Positions 1 through 9,382 of a stretch of DNA of 64,000 nucleotides are shown in pieces. Each line of letters begins with the position of its first letter. Position 1 is the first letter of the stretch. The notes beneath the pieces were generated by a model, which had not been told where the DNA came from, searched no databases, and was given only the letters and a program-made list of their open reading frames with translations. Source of the DNA: Micromonospora sp. KC606 (GTDB lineage: Bacteria > Actinomycetota > Actinomycetes > Mycobacteriales > Micromonosporaceae); assembly GCF_004348675.1 (NCBI RefSeq), contig NZ_SMKN01000007.1, positions 21,989 through 85,988 on the forward strand. The letters run 5' to 3'. Position numbers and translations under genes: made by a program.

Positions 1-3000
1 CTTGTTCGCCGGGTTGCTGCTGACGTCCGGCAGGGACATGTCCATCGCCATGATCCGGGGGGTGTCGTCGCGGCGGTCCACCCGCCCCTTCACCACCACG
101 ATGGCGTCCTCGGCGATGTACTGCCCGATCACCTCGTAGGTGTTCGGGAAGAACAGCGTCTCCACCCCACCGGCCAGATCCTCCAGCGTGGCCGAGGCCC
201 AGGCGCGGCCCTGCTTGGTGACCCGGCGCTGCACGCCGGAGAGAATGCCGGCCAGGGTGACCACCGCGCCGTCCGGGACCGTGCCCTCTTCGGACAGGGC
301 GGCGATGGTGCAGTCCGCCGCCGCGCCGAGCACGTGCTCCAGGCCGAAGAGCGGATGGTCGGAGACGTACAGGCCGAGCATCTCGCGCTCGAAGGCGAGC
401 TTGTCCCGCTTGTCCCACTCGCTCTCGCCGATGGTGGGCATGACGGTGGTGCTGCCCCCGGTGTCGGCGTCACCGAAGCCGGCGCCGAAGAGGTCGTACT
501 GGCCGACGGCCTCCTTGCGCTTGACGTCGGCGAAGGCGTCGATGGCGTCGGCGTGCACGGCGAGCAGGCCCTTGCGGGTGTGACCCAGGGAGTCGAACGC
601 GCCCGCCTTGATCAGGGATTCGATGGTCTTCTTGTTGCAGACCACCGCGTCGACCTTGGACAGGAAGTCGTAGAAGTCGGCGTACTCGCCCTTCTCCTCC
701 CGGCACCGCATGATCGCCGCCACCACGTTCGCGCCGACGTTGCGCACCGCCGCCAGACCGAACCGGATGTCCCGACCGACCGGGGTGAACGGGCCGGCCG
801 AGGTGTTGACGTCCGGCGGCAGGACCTGGATGCGCATCCGCCGGCACTCCGACAGGTAGAGCGCCATCTTGTCCTTGTCGTCACCGACCGAGGTGAGCAG
901 CCCCGCCATGTACTCGGCCGGGTAGTGCGCCTTCAGGTAGGCCGTCCAGTACGACACCAGGCCGTACGCGGCGGAGTGCGCCTTGTTGAAGGCGTACCCG
1001 GCGAACGGGACCAGGACGTCCCACACCGCCTGGATGGCCTCGTCGGAGTAGCCGCGCTCGCGGCAGCCGTCCCGGAACGGGATGAACTCCTTGTCGAGGA
1101 TCTCCTTCTTCTTCTTGCCCATCGCCCGGCGCAGCAGGTCGGCCTGGCCGAGGCTGTAGCCGGCGAGGATCTGGGCGGCCCGCTGCACCTGCTCCTGGTA
1201 GACGATCAGGCCGTGGGTGGGGGCGAGGATCTCCCGCAGCGGCTCCTCCAGCTCCGGGTGGATCGGGGTGATCTCCTGGAGGCCGTTCTTGCGTAGCGCG
1301 TAGTTGGTGTGTGAGTCCACGCCCATCGGGCCGGGCCGGTACAGCGCCAGGACGGCGGAGATGTCCTCGAAGTTGTCCGGTTTCATCAGCCGCAGCAGCG
1401 AGCGCATGGGCCCGCCGTCGAGCTGGAACACGCCGAGGGTGTCGCCCCGGCCCAGCAGTTCGTACGCGGCCCTGTCGTCCAGTTGCAGGGCCAGCAGGTC
1501 CAGTTCCTTGCCGTGGTTCAGCTGGATGTTCTTGACCGCGTCGTCGATGATCGTCAGGTTGCGCAGGCCGAGGAAGTCCATCTTCAACAGCCCGAGCGAC
1601 TCGCACGTCGGGTAGTCGAACTGGGTGATGATGACTCCGTCGGAGTCGCGGCGCATCAACGGGATGTGCTCGATGATCGGCTCGGCGGACATGATGACGC
1701 CGGCGGCGTGCACACCGGTCTGCCGGATCAGGCCCTCGATGCCCTTCGCGGTGTCGATCACCTTCTTGACGTCCGGGTCGGACTCGTACAGGCCACGGAT
1801 CTCGCCGGCCTCGGCGTAGCGCGGGTGCTTCGGGTCGAAGATGCCCGACAACGGGATGTCCTTGCCCATCACCGCCGGCGGCATCGCCTTGGTGATCCGG
1901 TCGCCCACCGCGTACGGGAAACCGAGCACCCGGGCCGAGTCCTTGATCGCGGCCTTCGCCTTGATCGTGCCGAAGGTCGCGATCTGGGCGACCTTGTCCT
2001 CACCCCACTTGTCGGTGACATACTTGATCACCTCACCGCGCCGGCGCTCGTCGAAGTCGATGTCGACGTCGGGCATCGAGACCCGCTCGGGGTTGAGGAA
2101 CCGCTCGAAGATCAGCCCGTGCGGGATCGGGTCCAGGTCGGTGATGCCCAGCGCGTACGCGACCAGCGAGCCGGCTGCCGAACCACGTCCCGGTCCGACC
2201 GCGATGCCCTGGCTCTTCGCCCACTGGATGAAGTCGGCGACCACGAGGAAGTAAGACGGAAAGCCCATCTGGGCGATGACGCCCAGCTCGTACTCGGCCT
2301 GGGCGACGTGCCCCTCCGGAATTCCGTTCGGGAAGCGGCGTTCCAGCCCTTTGAAGGTCTCCTTGCGGAACCAGGACTCCTCGGTCTCCCCGTCGGGGAC
2401 GGGGAACCGGGGCATCAGGTTGTGGAACTCGAACATCCCGGCCGGGTCGACCTTCTCGGCCACCAGCAGGGTGTTGCGGCAGCCCTGCTGCCACAGCTCC
2501 GAGGAGTCGACCGCGCGCATCTGCTCGGCGCTCTTGACGAAGTAGCCGCCGCCCTCGAAACGGAACCGGTTCGGGTCGGCGATGTTGCTGCCGGTCTGCA
2601 CGCAGAGCAGCACGTCGTGCGCCTCGGCCTGCGCCTCGTGCGTGTAGTGCGAGTCGTTGGTGACCACCGGCGGGATGTCGAGCTTGCGGGCGATCTCGGT
2701 GAGCCCGTCGCGGACCCGGCGCTCGATCTCCAGGCCGTGGTCCATGATCTCCAGGAAGTAGTTCTCCCTGCCGAAGATGTCCTGGTACGCGGCGGCGGCC
2801 TTGAGCGCCTCGTCGAACTGACCCAGCCGCAGCCGGGTCTGCACCGCGCCGGAGGGGCAGCCGGTGGTGGCCATGATGCCCTCGGCGTACTCGGCGATCA
2901 GCTCCATGTCCATCCGGGGCCACTTGACGTAGTGGCCCTCCATCGAGGCGCGCGAGTTGAGGGTGAACAGGTTGTGCAGACCGGTCTTGTTCGCCGCCCA

Positions 3001-3315
3001 CATGGTCATGTGGGTGATGGCACCGTTGCCGGAGACGTCGTCGCTCTTCTGTTCCGGCCGGCCCCACTTCACCCGCTGCTTGTGGAACCGCGACTCCGGC
3101 GCCACGTACGCCTCGACGCCGAGGATGGGCTTGACTCCGGCGGACATCGCCTGCTTGTAGAAGTCGTTCGCGCCGTGCATGTTGCCGTGGTCGGTGATCG
3201 CCACCGCCGGCATGCCGAGCCGGTTGGCCTCGGCGAAGAGGTCCTTGAGCCGGGCCGCCCCGTCGAGCATCGAATACTCCGTGTGCACGTGCAGATGCGC
3301 GAACGAATCGCCCAT
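1..3315 (-). CDS. dnaE: DNA polymerase III alpha subunit (DnaE1), C-terminus cut by the window edge
   Basis: Replicative DNA polymerase catalytic subunit. The frame is open from the ATG at 3315 to base 1, giving 1105 codons; the family is usually about 1180 residues, so only the C-terminal end is missing. The N-terminus carries the PHP domain ([12 protein letters not shown] at about residue 8, then [10 protein letters not shown]). The polymerase core shows [19 protein letters not shown] and the catalytic aspartate motif [11 protein letters not shown] (about residue 410). The helix-hairpin-helix region and an OB-fold segment ([20 protein letters not shown]) follow towards the C-terminus. The ATG start places the PHP motif at the expected distance from the N-terminus; the Shine-Dalgarno is weak. 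A TAGGGT hexamer about 50 nt upstream (complement of 3366-3371) could be the -10 box. The long open frames on the opposite strand here are coding shadows. Confidence 0.97.
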   Translation of the reverse strand, partial: MGDSFAHLHVHTEYSMLDGAARLKDLFAEANRLGMPAVAITDHGNMHGANDFYKQAMSAGVKPILGVEAYVAPESRFHKQRVKWGRPEQKSDDVSGNGAITHMTMWAANKTGLHNLFTLNSRASMEGHYVKWPRMDMELIAEYAEGIMATTGCPSGAVQTRLRLGQFDEALKAAAAYQDIFGRENYFLEIMDHGLEIERRVRDGLTEIARKLDIPPVVTNDSHYTHEAQAEAHDVLLCVQTGSNIADPNRFRFEGGGYFVKSAEQMRAVDSSELWQQGCRNTLLVAEKVDPAGMFEFHNLMPRFPVPDGETEESWFRKETFKGLERRFPNGIPEGHVAQAEYELGVIAQMGFPSYFLVVADFIQWAKSQGIAVGPGRGSAAGSLVAYALGITDLDPIPHGLIFERFLNPERVSMPDVDIDFDERRRGEVIKYVTDKWGEDKVAQIATFGTIKAKAAIKDSARVLGFPYAVGDRITKAMPPAVMGKDIPLSGIFDPKHPRYAEAGEIRGLYESDPDVKKVIDTAKGIEGLIRQTGVHAAGVIMSAEPIIEHIPLMRRDSDGVIITQFDYPTCESLGLLKMDFLGLRNLTIIDDAVKNIQLNHGKELDLLALQLDDRAAYELLGRGDTLGVFQLDGGPMRSLLRLMKPDNFEDISAVLALYRPGPMGVDSHTNYALRKNGLQEITPIHPELEEPLREILAPTHGLIVYQEQVQRAAQILAGYSLGQADLLRRAMGKKKKEILDKEFIPFRDGCRERGYSDEAIQAVWDVLVPFAGYAFNKAHSAAYGLVSYWTAYLKAHYPAEYMAGLLTSVGDDKDKMALYLSECRRMRIQVLPPDVNTSAGPFTPVGRDIRFGLAAVRNVGANVVAAIMRCREEKGEYADFYDFLSKVDAVVCNKKTIESLIKAGAFDSLGHTRKGLLAVHADAIDAFADVKRKEAVGQYDLFGAGFGDADTGGSTTVMPTIGESEWDKRDKLAFEREMLGLYVSDHPLFGLEHVLGAAADCTIAALSEEGTVPDGAVVTLAGILSGVQRRVTKQGRAWASATLEDLAGGVETLFFPNTYEVIGQYIAEDAIVVVKGRVDRRDDTPRIMAMDMSLPDVSSNPANK

Positions 3316-3574
3316 GCGGAGCGCCCCCCGGGGTCGGATCGTGGGTGGTCGAGGTCGGTCGGCCTACCCTATCCCCGGCCCGACGGGCGTCTCCAGCAGC
3401 CGCGCGGGGCGACCCGCGGCCAGTGGTGTGGATCTCCCCCGCCATTGTGGATCCCCTCGGGTCGGCACCCCCGGGCGCCCCCGCGAGTCGGCTGCCGGAC
3501 TCGATCCGCTCGCCCGGCCGGTGTCGTCGTAGCCTGGACGCCACCGCTTGCACCAGCGAACACGGGACGGCGCA

Positions 3575-4120
3575 ATGGCCCTCGCGAACAGGATCGACGA
3601 CCTGGCCGGGGCCGCGGCGCGCGGCGAGCCGGGGAGCCTGGACGCGCTGCTGGTGGCGGTCCGCCCGGAGGTGCTACGGCTGTGCGGCCGGGTGCTGCCC
3701 AACCGGGAGGACGCCGAGGAGGCCTGCCAGGACGCGCTGCTCGCGCTGGCCCGGGGCATCAGCCGGTTCGAGGGCCGGTCGTCGTTCCACACCTGGCTGT
3801 ACCGACTGACGGCCAACCGGGCCCGGTCGACGTACCGGGTGCTGCGCCGGCGCTGGCAGGTGGAGGCCGGTGGGGTGCCGCTGCCGGATCCGGCGGACCC
3901 GCGGCGGACCAGCGTGGTCGCCGGCACCCGGCTGGACCTGCTCGACGCGCTCGACGGGGTCCGTCCCGAGCTGGCCGAGGCGGTGGTCCTGCGCGACATC
4001 CTCGGGCTGAGCTACCGCGAGATCGCCGACCTGCTCGGTGTGCCCGAGGGCACCGTGAAGTCACGGATCCACGAGGCCCGCCGGCAGGTTCGCCAGCGGT
4101 TGACCGGCGCCGGCGGCTGA
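3575..4120 (+). CDS. ECF-subfamily RNA polymerase sigma factor
   Basis: A 181-residue sigma-70 family protein that should direct RNA polymerase to a small regulon. Region 2 is visible as NREDAEEACQDALLALARGI followed by FHTWLYRLTANRARSTYR, the usual region 2.2-2.4 signature. Region 4 is DILGLSYREIADLLGVPEG with TVKSRIHEARRQVRQRL, the helix-turn-helix that reads the -35 element. I chose ATG 3575; a TTG at 3548 would add nine residues. TAGCCT at 3530-3535 is a plausible -10 box. No anti-sigma factor gene follows directly. The next gene on this strand (4289) encodes a secreted protein, so control by an unlinked or unusual partner is possible. A short GC hairpin (4131-4147) lies after the stop. 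Confidence 0.9.
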   Translation: MALANRIDDLAGAAARGEPGSLDALLVAVRPEVLRLCGRVLPNREDAEEACQDALLALARGISRFEGRSSFHTWLYRLTANRARSTYRVLRRRWQVEAGGVPLPDPADPRRTSVVAGTRLDLLDALDGVRPELAEAVVLRDILGLSYREIADLLGVPEGTVKSRIHEARRQVRQRLTGAGG

Positions 4121-4130
4121 TCCGGGAGGC

Positions 4131-4147
4131 CGGCCCCGCCGGGGCCG
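4131..4147 (+). terminator. weak hairpin after the ECF sigma gene
   Basis: CGGCCCC and GGGGCCG form a 7-bp stem with a 3-nt loop, 10 nt after the sigma-factor stop. There is no T-tract, so termination would be weak. Confidence 0.35.
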
Positions 4148-4288
4148 ACGACCGGCGGTGAGGAGTGCGCGTCGGCGCTGCGACTGACGGGCCCACGCGA
4201 AAACAGGTCGGCAACCCGACGAACCACCACGGCCCGCGCGGGGACCAACAGGACAGGGACACACCCCACTTTCGAAGGAGAGATTCCC

Positions 4289-4960
4289 GTGCACCGTCTT
4301 CCGTACGTCGTCGTCGCGGCCGTACTGGCCCTCGCCGGGTCCGCCCCGGCCGCCGCCCGGGTGGCATCGCCCGGCCACCACCTGCCCGACCACCCGCTCA
4401 CGGCCACCGCCACGCACCCCGGCGGCACCGCCCCGACCGGCGCCGACCGCGCCGACCGCGCCGGCACCGCCGGCACCGTGGGTCACCCGCGGCCGGCCGC
4501 CGGCCAAGGAACCGACGAGGTCGACCTGATGAGCGTCTGGGGCGCCGGCCCGTTCCGGATGGGCGCGCGCCTGGACCGTCTGTCGGCCGCCGGCCTGATC
4601 GACTGGACGGCGCCCGCCTGCGCCGGCGTGGTCCGGGCCGGGGTCACCGGAACCTGGGCGGGGGTGGTCCTGCTGGCCTTCCGCAACGGACGGCTGGTGG
4701 AGATCGGCACGGCCACCGCCCCGCCCCGCTCGCCCGACGGCGCCGCCGTCGGGATGAGCTTCGCTCAGCTGGAGGAGATCTACGGTCCCCGGGGTGCGCT
4801 GATCCAGAACGACGCCGGGGACGCCAGCGCGTACCTGGTGCGGGTGGGTTCCCGGGTGGAACTGTTCACCGGCCACCCGATCCGCCCCGGAGTCGGCTAC
4901 TTCCAGGTGGGTCCGGCGTCCTTCGTCGAGCGCGACTTCCGGCAGGGTCACGCCTGCTGA
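4289..4960 (+). CDS. Secreted protein of unknown function
   Basis: A 223-residue protein starting at GTG with a strong Shine-Dalgarno (GAAGGAGA about 8 nt upstream). Residues 1-23 (MHRLPYVVVAAVLALAGSAP then AAA) form a typical Sec signal peptide. A low-complexity Thr/Ala/Gly/Asp-rich linker of about 50 residues follows. A compact C-terminal domain begins near residue 75 (MSVWGAGPFRMGARLDRLSA) and contains two cysteines (PACAGVV and the final residue), which could form a disulfide outside the cell. I do not recognise a named family with certainty; the domain repeats a pattern of short beta strands with GMSFAQLEEIYGPRG. The gene stands between the ECF sigma factor and the PadR cluster and is closed by a long palindromic hairpin at 4971-4996, so it is probably transcribed alone or with the sigma gene. 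Confidence 0.8.
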   Translation: MHRLPYVVVAAVLALAGSAPAAARVASPGHHLPDHPLTATATHPGGTAPTGADRADRAGTAGTVGHPRPAAGQGTDEVDLMSVWGAGPFRMGARLDRLSAAGLIDWTAPACAGVVRAGVTGTWAGVVLLAFRNGRLVEIGTATAPPRSPDGAAVGMSFAQLEEIYGPRGALIQNDAGDASAYLVRVGSRVELFTGHPIRPGVGYFQVGPASFVERDFRQGHAC

Positions 4961-4970
4961 GACGCGGCAC

Positions 4971-4996
4971 GGGCGTCCGGATCGATCCGGACGCCC
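4971..4996 (+). terminator. Palindromic terminator after the secreted-protein gene
   Basis: A perfect 26-bp palindrome (GGGCGTCCGGATC and its complement) begins 10 nt after the stop codon. It can fold into an 11-bp GC-rich stem with a 4-nt loop. There is no T-tract, as is usual for actinobacterial terminators. Confidence 0.65.
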
Positions 4997-5056
4997 GGTA
5001 CGCCGCATCCGTCCGGATGCGGAGATGACTAAACACAACGATGTCTAGTGACGCAT

Positions 5057-5075
5057 TAGTGTGTGGCACACACTA
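5057..5075 (+). promoter_or_regulatory. Perfect palindromic operator overlapping the PadR promoter
   Basis: TAGTGTGTG-G-CACACACTA is a perfect 9-1-9 inverted repeat. It ends inside a TATGGT -10 hexamer at 5074-5079 that lies exactly 7 nt before the ATG at 5087. No Shine-Dalgarno precedes that ATG, so the message is probably leaderless. PadR repressors commonly bind such palindromes and autoregulate, so this is the likely site for the first gene product. Confidence 0.7.
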
Positions 5076-5086
5076 TGGTGTGACGC

Positions 5087-5428
5087 ATGGTCAGCGATGA
5101 TGTGCTGCGGACACACCTCCAGGAGCTACGACGGGGCACCGTGGTGGTGGCGAGCCTGCTCGCCCTGCGCCGCCCCGACTACGGCTACGCGCTGCTGCAA
5201 CGTCTGGCGGCGCACGGCTTCCCGGTCGACGCCAACACGCTCTACCCGCTGCTGCGCCGGCTGGAGGAGCAGGGGTTGCTGACCAGCGAGTGGAACACCG
5301 AGGAGAGCCGGCCCCGCAAGTTCTACCGCACCAGCGCCGACGGTGAAACGGTGCTGGGCCGCCTCCTCGACGACCTCGCCGCCGTGCAGACCTCCGTCAC
5401 CCGACTGATCCAAGGAGTGGAGCAATGA
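5087..5428 (+). CDS. PadR-family transcriptional regulator
   Basis: A 113-residue winged helix-turn-helix repressor. The PadR core is clear: a first helix (HLQELRRGTVVVASLLALRR), then DYGYALLQRLAAHGFPVDAN, TLYPLLRRLEEQGLLTSEW, and the wing ESRPRKFYRTSADGE, with a short C-terminal dimerisation helix. The start at 5087 has no ribosome binding site but sits 7 nt after a -10 hexamer, which suggests leaderless translation. Its stop overlaps the next start by 4 nt (ATGA at 5425-5428), so it is translationally coupled to the membrane protein gene. PadR proteins often repress adjacent transport genes and respond to small hydrophobic ligands, which fits the exporter further along this cluster. Confidence 0.92.
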   Translation: MVSDDVLRTHLQELRRGTVVVASLLALRRPDYGYALLQRLAAHGFPVDANTLYPLLRRLEEQGLLTSEWNTEESRPRKFYRTSADGETVLGRLLDDLAAVQTSVTRLIQGVEQ

Positions 5429-6375
5429 TCTCCCTGACCGACCGCTACCTCGCCGCGACCCTGCGGACGGTGCCCGCGCCGCGCCGCGCCGAGATCGCCG
5501 ACGAGCTGCGCGCCTCCATCGCGGACATGATCGAGGGTCGGACCGCCGCCGGGCAGGACACCACCGCCGCCGAGAGGGAGGTGCTCACCGAACTGGGCCA
5601 CCCGGACCGGCTCGCCGCCCGGTACGCCGACCGACCGCTCCAGCTCATCGGCCCGACCTACTACCTGGTCTGGTGGAGCCTGCTGCGCCGGCTGCTCACC
5701 ATCATCCCGGCCCTGGTGGGGGTGGCGGTCGGCGTGCTGAAGGCCACCGTGGAAGCCCAGCCGCACGAGGCGATCGGCGCGGGCATCGCCACGGCCTTCG
5801 AGGTCGGCGTGCAGATCGTCTTCTGGGTGACGGTCAGTTTCGCGGTGCTGGAACGCACCCGGACGCCGCTGGATCTGCCGGAATGGAGCGTCGACCAACT
5901 CCCGGACGCCCCGGTCGAACGGGACGTGACGCTGACCGACACCTGCGCGTCCATCGCCTTCCTGCTGCTCACACTCGCCTTCCTGCCCTGGCAGCACTAT
6001 CGGTCCTGGGTCTCCGACGCCGACGGTGACAACCTGCCGATCCTCGACCCGGCGTTGTGGACGTCCTGGCTGCCCGTGCTCGCCGCCGTGCTGGTCGCCA
6101 GCATCGGTCTCGAGATCGTGAAGCACCGCACCGGCCGGTGGACGTGGCCGCTGGTGGGCGTCAACGTCGTGCTCAACCTGGCCTTTGCGCTCCCGGTCGG
6201 CTACCTGCTGCTCACCGACCGGCTGCTCAACCCGGCCCTGGTGGAACGGTTCGCCTGGCTGCGCGAGGACGGGAACATGGACATGTCGACCAACGTCGCG
6301 GTCGTCGTCGTCGCCACCATCAGCATCTGGGACATCACCGAGAGCGTGGTCAAGGCCCGCCGGCACAACCGGTGA
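5425..6375 (+). CDS. Integral membrane protein with N-terminal permease-prefix-like domain
   Basis: A 316-residue protein. Residues 1-70 are a soluble helical domain (RYLAATLRTVPAPRRAEIAD, then EVLTELGHPDRLAARYADRP) of the kind that precedes membrane proteins partnered with PadR regulators. About six hydrophobic segments follow, for example near residues 88-104, 118-141, 188-206, 225-245, 255-275 and 288-305. It overlaps the PadR gene by 4 nt and is followed 44 nt later by a histidine kinase, so it is probably part of the same transcript. No catalytic motif is visible. It may be a membrane sensor or an accessory to the downstream ABC exporter; PadR-coupled proteins of this type are mostly uncharacterised. 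Confidence 0.8.
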   Translation: MISLTDRYLAATLRTVPAPRRAEIADELRASIADMIEGRTAAGQDTTAAEREVLTELGHPDRLAARYADRPLQLIGPTYYLVWWSLLRRLLTIIPALVGVAVGVLKATVEAQPHEAIGAGIATAFEVGVQIVFWVTVSFAVLERTRTPLDLPEWSVDQLPDAPVERDVTLTDTCASIAFLLLTLAFLPWQHYRSWVSDADGDNLPILDPALWTSWLPVLAAVLVASIGLEIVKHRTGRWTWPLVGVNVVLNLAFALPVGYLLLTDRLLNPALVERFAWLREDGNMDMSTNVAVVVVATISIWDITESVVKARRHNR

Positions 6376-6419
6376 CCGCCGTCCACGGGCCGGCCTGCAG
6401 GGTGGCATCCTCGACCCCG

Positions 6420-7706
6420 ATGAGCACCACGACCGGCGACGAGTGGCGCCGCCCCGGCCCCACCCCCGAACAGCAGCGGCTGGACGTCTACAGCGGCCTG
6501 ATCCTGACGGTGCTGGCCCTGTTCAGCCTCACCCTCGCCCGCAGCACCGGAGCGTTCCTGCTCGGCCCACCGCCGTCCGGGCCGGAGCAGGTCTTCTGGA
6601 CCGTCGCGGTCACCCTGCCGCTGCTCTGGCGGCGCCGGTTCCCCACCGCGGTCATGCTCGTCGTCGCGGCCACCTTCATCGGCTCCCAGGCCCGGTCCGC
6701 TCCCGAGGTGCAGCTCTCCGGATGGGCGTTGTTCGCGGCCCTCTACACCCTCGGGGCCTGGGGCCAGAACCGGCGGACGGCGCGGCGGCTTCGGGTCGCG
6801 GTGATCGCCGTGATGTTCGTCTGGCTCGGCATCTACTACGCGGTCAGCTACAACAGCATCCCCGAGGACGCCTTCTCCGACGCGGTCGGGCCGGTGCCCC
6901 CGCTGCTGGCCCTGATCGTCACCTCGGTCCTGGCCAACGTGCTCTACTTCGGCTTCGCCTACTTCTTCGGCGAGACCTCCTGGTTGGCCGCCCGCCGCCA
7001 GCACGAACTCCAGGAGCAGGCCGAACAGCTGCGCCGCTCGCAGGCCGAGGCCCGGGAGCGGGCGGTGGTCGGCGAGCGGGTCCGCATCGCCCGGGAGCTG
7101 CACGACGTGGTCGCCCACCACGTGTCGGTGATGGGGGTGCAGGCGTCCGCCTGCCGGCGGGTGTTCGACAAGGACCCGGCCAAGGCGCTCACGGCGCTGA
7201 CCTCGATCGAGGAGACCGCCCGCACCGCGGTCGACGAGCTGCGCCGCATGCTGGGCGTGCTACGCGCCTCCGACAGCGCCCCGGTCGGGCCGGAACAGGA
7301 CCGGCCGGCCGCGCTGGAACAGATCGCCGGCGTGGTCGACCGGGCGCGTGAGGCCGGGTTGCGGGCCACGTTCGGGGTGTACGGGGAGCGTCCGCCGCTG
7401 CCTGAGTCCGTCTCGCAGGCCGCGTACCGGATCGTGCAGGAGGCGGTCACCAACACGGTCAAGCACGCCACCGGCGCCACGATGATCGATGTCCGCATCC
7501 GCTACTTGACGCAGGAACTGGAGGTCGACGTGACCGACGACGGACGGGCCACCCGGCCCGCCAACGCCGACGGGCTCGGCCTGATCGGCATGCGGGAACG
7601 GGTCGGCACCCACGGCGGTGTACTGGAGACCGGCCCGCGCGCCGGTGGCGGCTGGCGGGTACGAGCCCGGTTCCCGATCGCCGCGACGACGGAGCGTCCC
7701 GCGTGA
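6420..7706 (+). CDS. Sensor histidine kinase, NarL/DesK type (HisKA_3)
   Basis: A 428-residue membrane kinase of a two-component system. Five to six hydrophobic stretches occupy residues 22-185. A coiled linker (RRQHELQEQAEQLRRSQAEA) leads to the dimerisation and phosphoacceptor domain ERVRIARELHDVVAHHVSVM, with the phosphorylated His at about residue 228. The HATPase domain has the N-box region IVQEAVTNTVKHATGA and the G-boxes DVTDDGRATRP and GLGLIGMRERVGTHGG. I start at ATG 6420, which gives a short cytoplasmic N-terminus before the first membrane helix. Its stop overlaps the response regulator start by 4 nt (GTGA), so the two are coupled. The input signal is unknown; the neighbouring NatAB-like exporter suggests a peptide or antibiotic stress response. 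Confidence 0.93.
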   Translation: MSTTTGDEWRRPGPTPEQQRLDVYSGLILTVLALFSLTLARSTGAFLLGPPPSGPEQVFWTVAVTLPLLWRRRFPTAVMLVVAATFIGSQARSAPEVQLSGWALFAALYTLGAWGQNRRTARRLRVAVIAVMFVWLGIYYAVSYNSIPEDAFSDAVGPVPPLLALIVTSVLANVLYFGFAYFFGETSWLAARRQHELQEQAEQLRRSQAEARERAVVGERVRIARELHDVVAHHVSVMGVQASACRRVFDKDPAKALTALTSIEETARTAVDELRRMLGVLRASDSAPVGPEQDRPAALEQIAGVVDRAREAGLRATFGVYGERPPLPESVSQAAYRIVQEAVTNTVKHATGATMIDVRIRYLTQELEVDVTDDGRATRPANADGLGLIGMRERVGTHGGVLETGPRAGGGWRVRARFPIAATTERPA

Positions 7707-8407
7707 GCACGCCGCACGCGGCGCCTCCGGCCGATCGGTCCGTACGGGTGCTGCTCGCCGACGACCAGCACCTCGTCCGCACCGGCTTCCGGGTCATCCT
7801 GGAGGTGGAGGACGACATCGAGGTGGTCGGTGAGGCCGCCGACGGCGAGCGGGCCGTCGCCATGACCCGGGCGCTACGTCCCGACGTGGTGCTGATGGAC
7901 GTTCAGATGCCCAGCGTCGACGGCCTGGAGGCGACCCGGCGGATCACCACGGAGTTCCCCGCCGGCCCCGCGGTGCTGATCCTGACCACCTTCGACCGCG
8001 ACGACTACCTCTTCGCCGCGCTGCGGGCCGGCGCGAGCGGGTTCCTGCTCAAGAACGGCACCCCGGAGGACCTGGTGGAGGCGATCCGGGTGCTGGCCCG
8101 CGGCGACGGCCTGCTCGCCCCGGAGCTGACCCGGCGGGTGATCGCCACCTTCGCCCGGCCCGGCGCCGCCGGTCCGACCGGGGCCGACGCCCAAAGGGCG
8201 CTGGCCGGCCTCACCCCCCGGGAACGGGAGGTGCTGGTGCTCGTCGCTGGCGGGGCCAGCAACGCCGAGATCGCCGCCGCGCTGCACCTGGGCGAGGCCA
8301 CGGTGAAGACCCACGTCAGCCGGGTCCTGACCAAGCTGGGGCTGCGCGACCGGGTCCAGGCGGTGGTCTTCGCGTACGAACACGGGGTGGTCCGACCCGG
8401 CGGTTGA
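7703..8407 (+). CDS. Response regulator, NarL/LuxR family
   Basis: A 234-residue DNA-binding response regulator. The receiver domain has the acidic pocket (LLADDQ, D20 and D21), the phosphoacceptor D66 in VVLMDVQMPSVDG, and the conserved lysine in GFLLKNG. The C-terminal LuxR helix-turn-helix reads LTPREREVLVLVAGGASNAE, then GEATVKTHVSRVLTKLGLRD. It starts at a GTG that overlaps the kinase stop codon and is its cognate partner. The most likely targets are the ABC exporter genes that begin about 70 nt downstream, and possibly the whole cluster. Confidence 0.94.
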   Translation: MSTPHAAPPADRSVRVLLADDQHLVRTGFRVILEVEDDIEVVGEAADGERAVAMTRALRPDVVLMDVQMPSVDGLEATRRITTEFPAGPAVLILTTFDRDDYLFAALRAGASGFLLKNGTPEDLVEAIRVLARGDGLLAPELTRRVIATFARPGAAGPTGADAQRALAGLTPREREVLVLVAGGASNAEIAAALHLGEATVKTHVSRVLTKLGLRDRVQAVVFAYEHGVVRPGG

Positions 8408-8442
8408 GTGGATCCGCCACGCGGCGGACGACGCAGATCCAC
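8408..8442 (+). terminator. Nested hairpin between the response regulator and ABC genes
   Basis: GTGGATC at 8408-8414 pairs with GATCCAC at 8436-8442, and CGCC/GGCG pairs inside that. It begins at the response regulator stop. It may attenuate read-through into the exporter genes rather than stop it completely. Confidence 0.35.
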
Positions 8443-8479
8443 CGCCGGACGGAGGGCGACCGGCGTCGGCCGATCTAGC

Positions 8480-9382
8480 GTGAACGCCGTGACCAACGTG
8501 CTCCGTCTCGACGGCGTCGACCGCAGCTTCGGCGACCGTCGGGTACTCAGGAACGTGTCGTTCGACGTGGCGGCGGGCCGGATGACCGGCTTCGTCGGCG
8601 GCAACGGCGCCGGCAAGACCACCTCCATGCGGATCATCCTCGGGTTGCTCTCCCCCGACGCCGGCCAGGTCAGCTGGCGGAACGCGCCGCTGACCCGGCA
8701 GGCCCGCCGGCGCTTCGGATACCTGCCCGAGGAGCGTGGCCTCTATCCGAAGATGAGCGCCCGGGAGCAGGTGATCTACCTGGGCCGGCTGCACGGGATG
8801 GACGCATCGGCGGCCCGGCGCGCCACCGACGCCCTGCTGGACCGGCTCGGCCTGGCCGAACGCGGCGACGACCTGCTGGAGACCCTGTCCCTGGGCAACC
8901 AGCAGCGCGCCCAGGTCGCCGCGGCGCTGGTGCACGACCCGGAGGTGCTCATCCTCGACGAGCCGTTCTCCGGGCTCGACCCGCTGGCCGTGGACACGGT
9001 CGTCGCGGTGCTGCGGGAGCGGGCCGCCGCCGGCGTGCCGGTGCTCTTCTCCAGTCACCAGCTCGACGTCGTCGAGCGGCTCTGCGACGACCTGGTGATC
9101 ATCGCCGACGGCACGATCCGCGCGGCCGGCTCCCGGGAACAACTGCGGGCGACGTACACCGTGCCCCGGTACGAGCTGGTGGTGGCGACCGACGCCGGTT
9201 GGCTGCGGGACCAACCGGAGGTGACCCTGGTCGACCTCGACGGGGCGCGGGCCGTGTTCGACCTCGCCCCCGGCGCCGACGAACAGCCGGTGCTGCACGC
9301 GGCGCTGGCCCGCGGCCCGGTCCGCGCCTTCCGCCCGGTCACCCCCTCCCTCACCGAGATCTTCCGAGAGGTCACCCAGTGA
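8480..9382 (+). CDS. ABC transporter ATP-binding protein, NatA-like
   Basis: A cytoplasmic ATPase of about 300 residues for an ABC-2 type exporter. Walker A is GGNGAGKTT (about residues 40-48), the Q-loop region is GYLPEERGLYPKM, the signature is LSLGNQQRAQ (LSxGxQQ form), Walker B is VLILDEPFSGLDP, and the switch His lies in LFSSHQLDVVE. The last 80 residues form the extra domain of the NatA/CcmA group that ends in FRPVTPSLTEIFREV. Two GTG starts are possible (8480 and 8489); I use the first. The downstream permease start overlaps its stop by 4 nt. NatAB systems export sodium or toxic compounds, but the substrate here cannot be read from the sequence. Confidence 0.93.
   Translation: MNAVTNVLRLDGVDRSFGDRRVLRNVSFDVAAGRMTGFVGGNGAGKTTSMRIILGLLSPDAGQVSWRNAPLTRQARRRFGYLPEERGLYPKMSAREQVIYLGRLHGMDASAARRATDALLDRLGLAERGDDLLETLSLGNQQRAQVAAALVHDPEVLILDEPFSGLDPLAVDTVVAVLRERAAAGVPVLFSSHQLDVVERLCDDLVIIADGTIRAAGSREQLRATYTVPRYELVVATDAGWLRDQPEVTLVDLDGARAVFDLAPGADEQPVLHAALARGPVRAFRPVTPSLTEIFREVTQ

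Noticed and set aside
1483..4161. An 892-codon plus-strand open frame opposite dnaE and through the sigma gene
   Set aside because: It is antisense to the clear DnaE frame, has no recognisable motif and is the usual shadow of G+C-rich codon bias.
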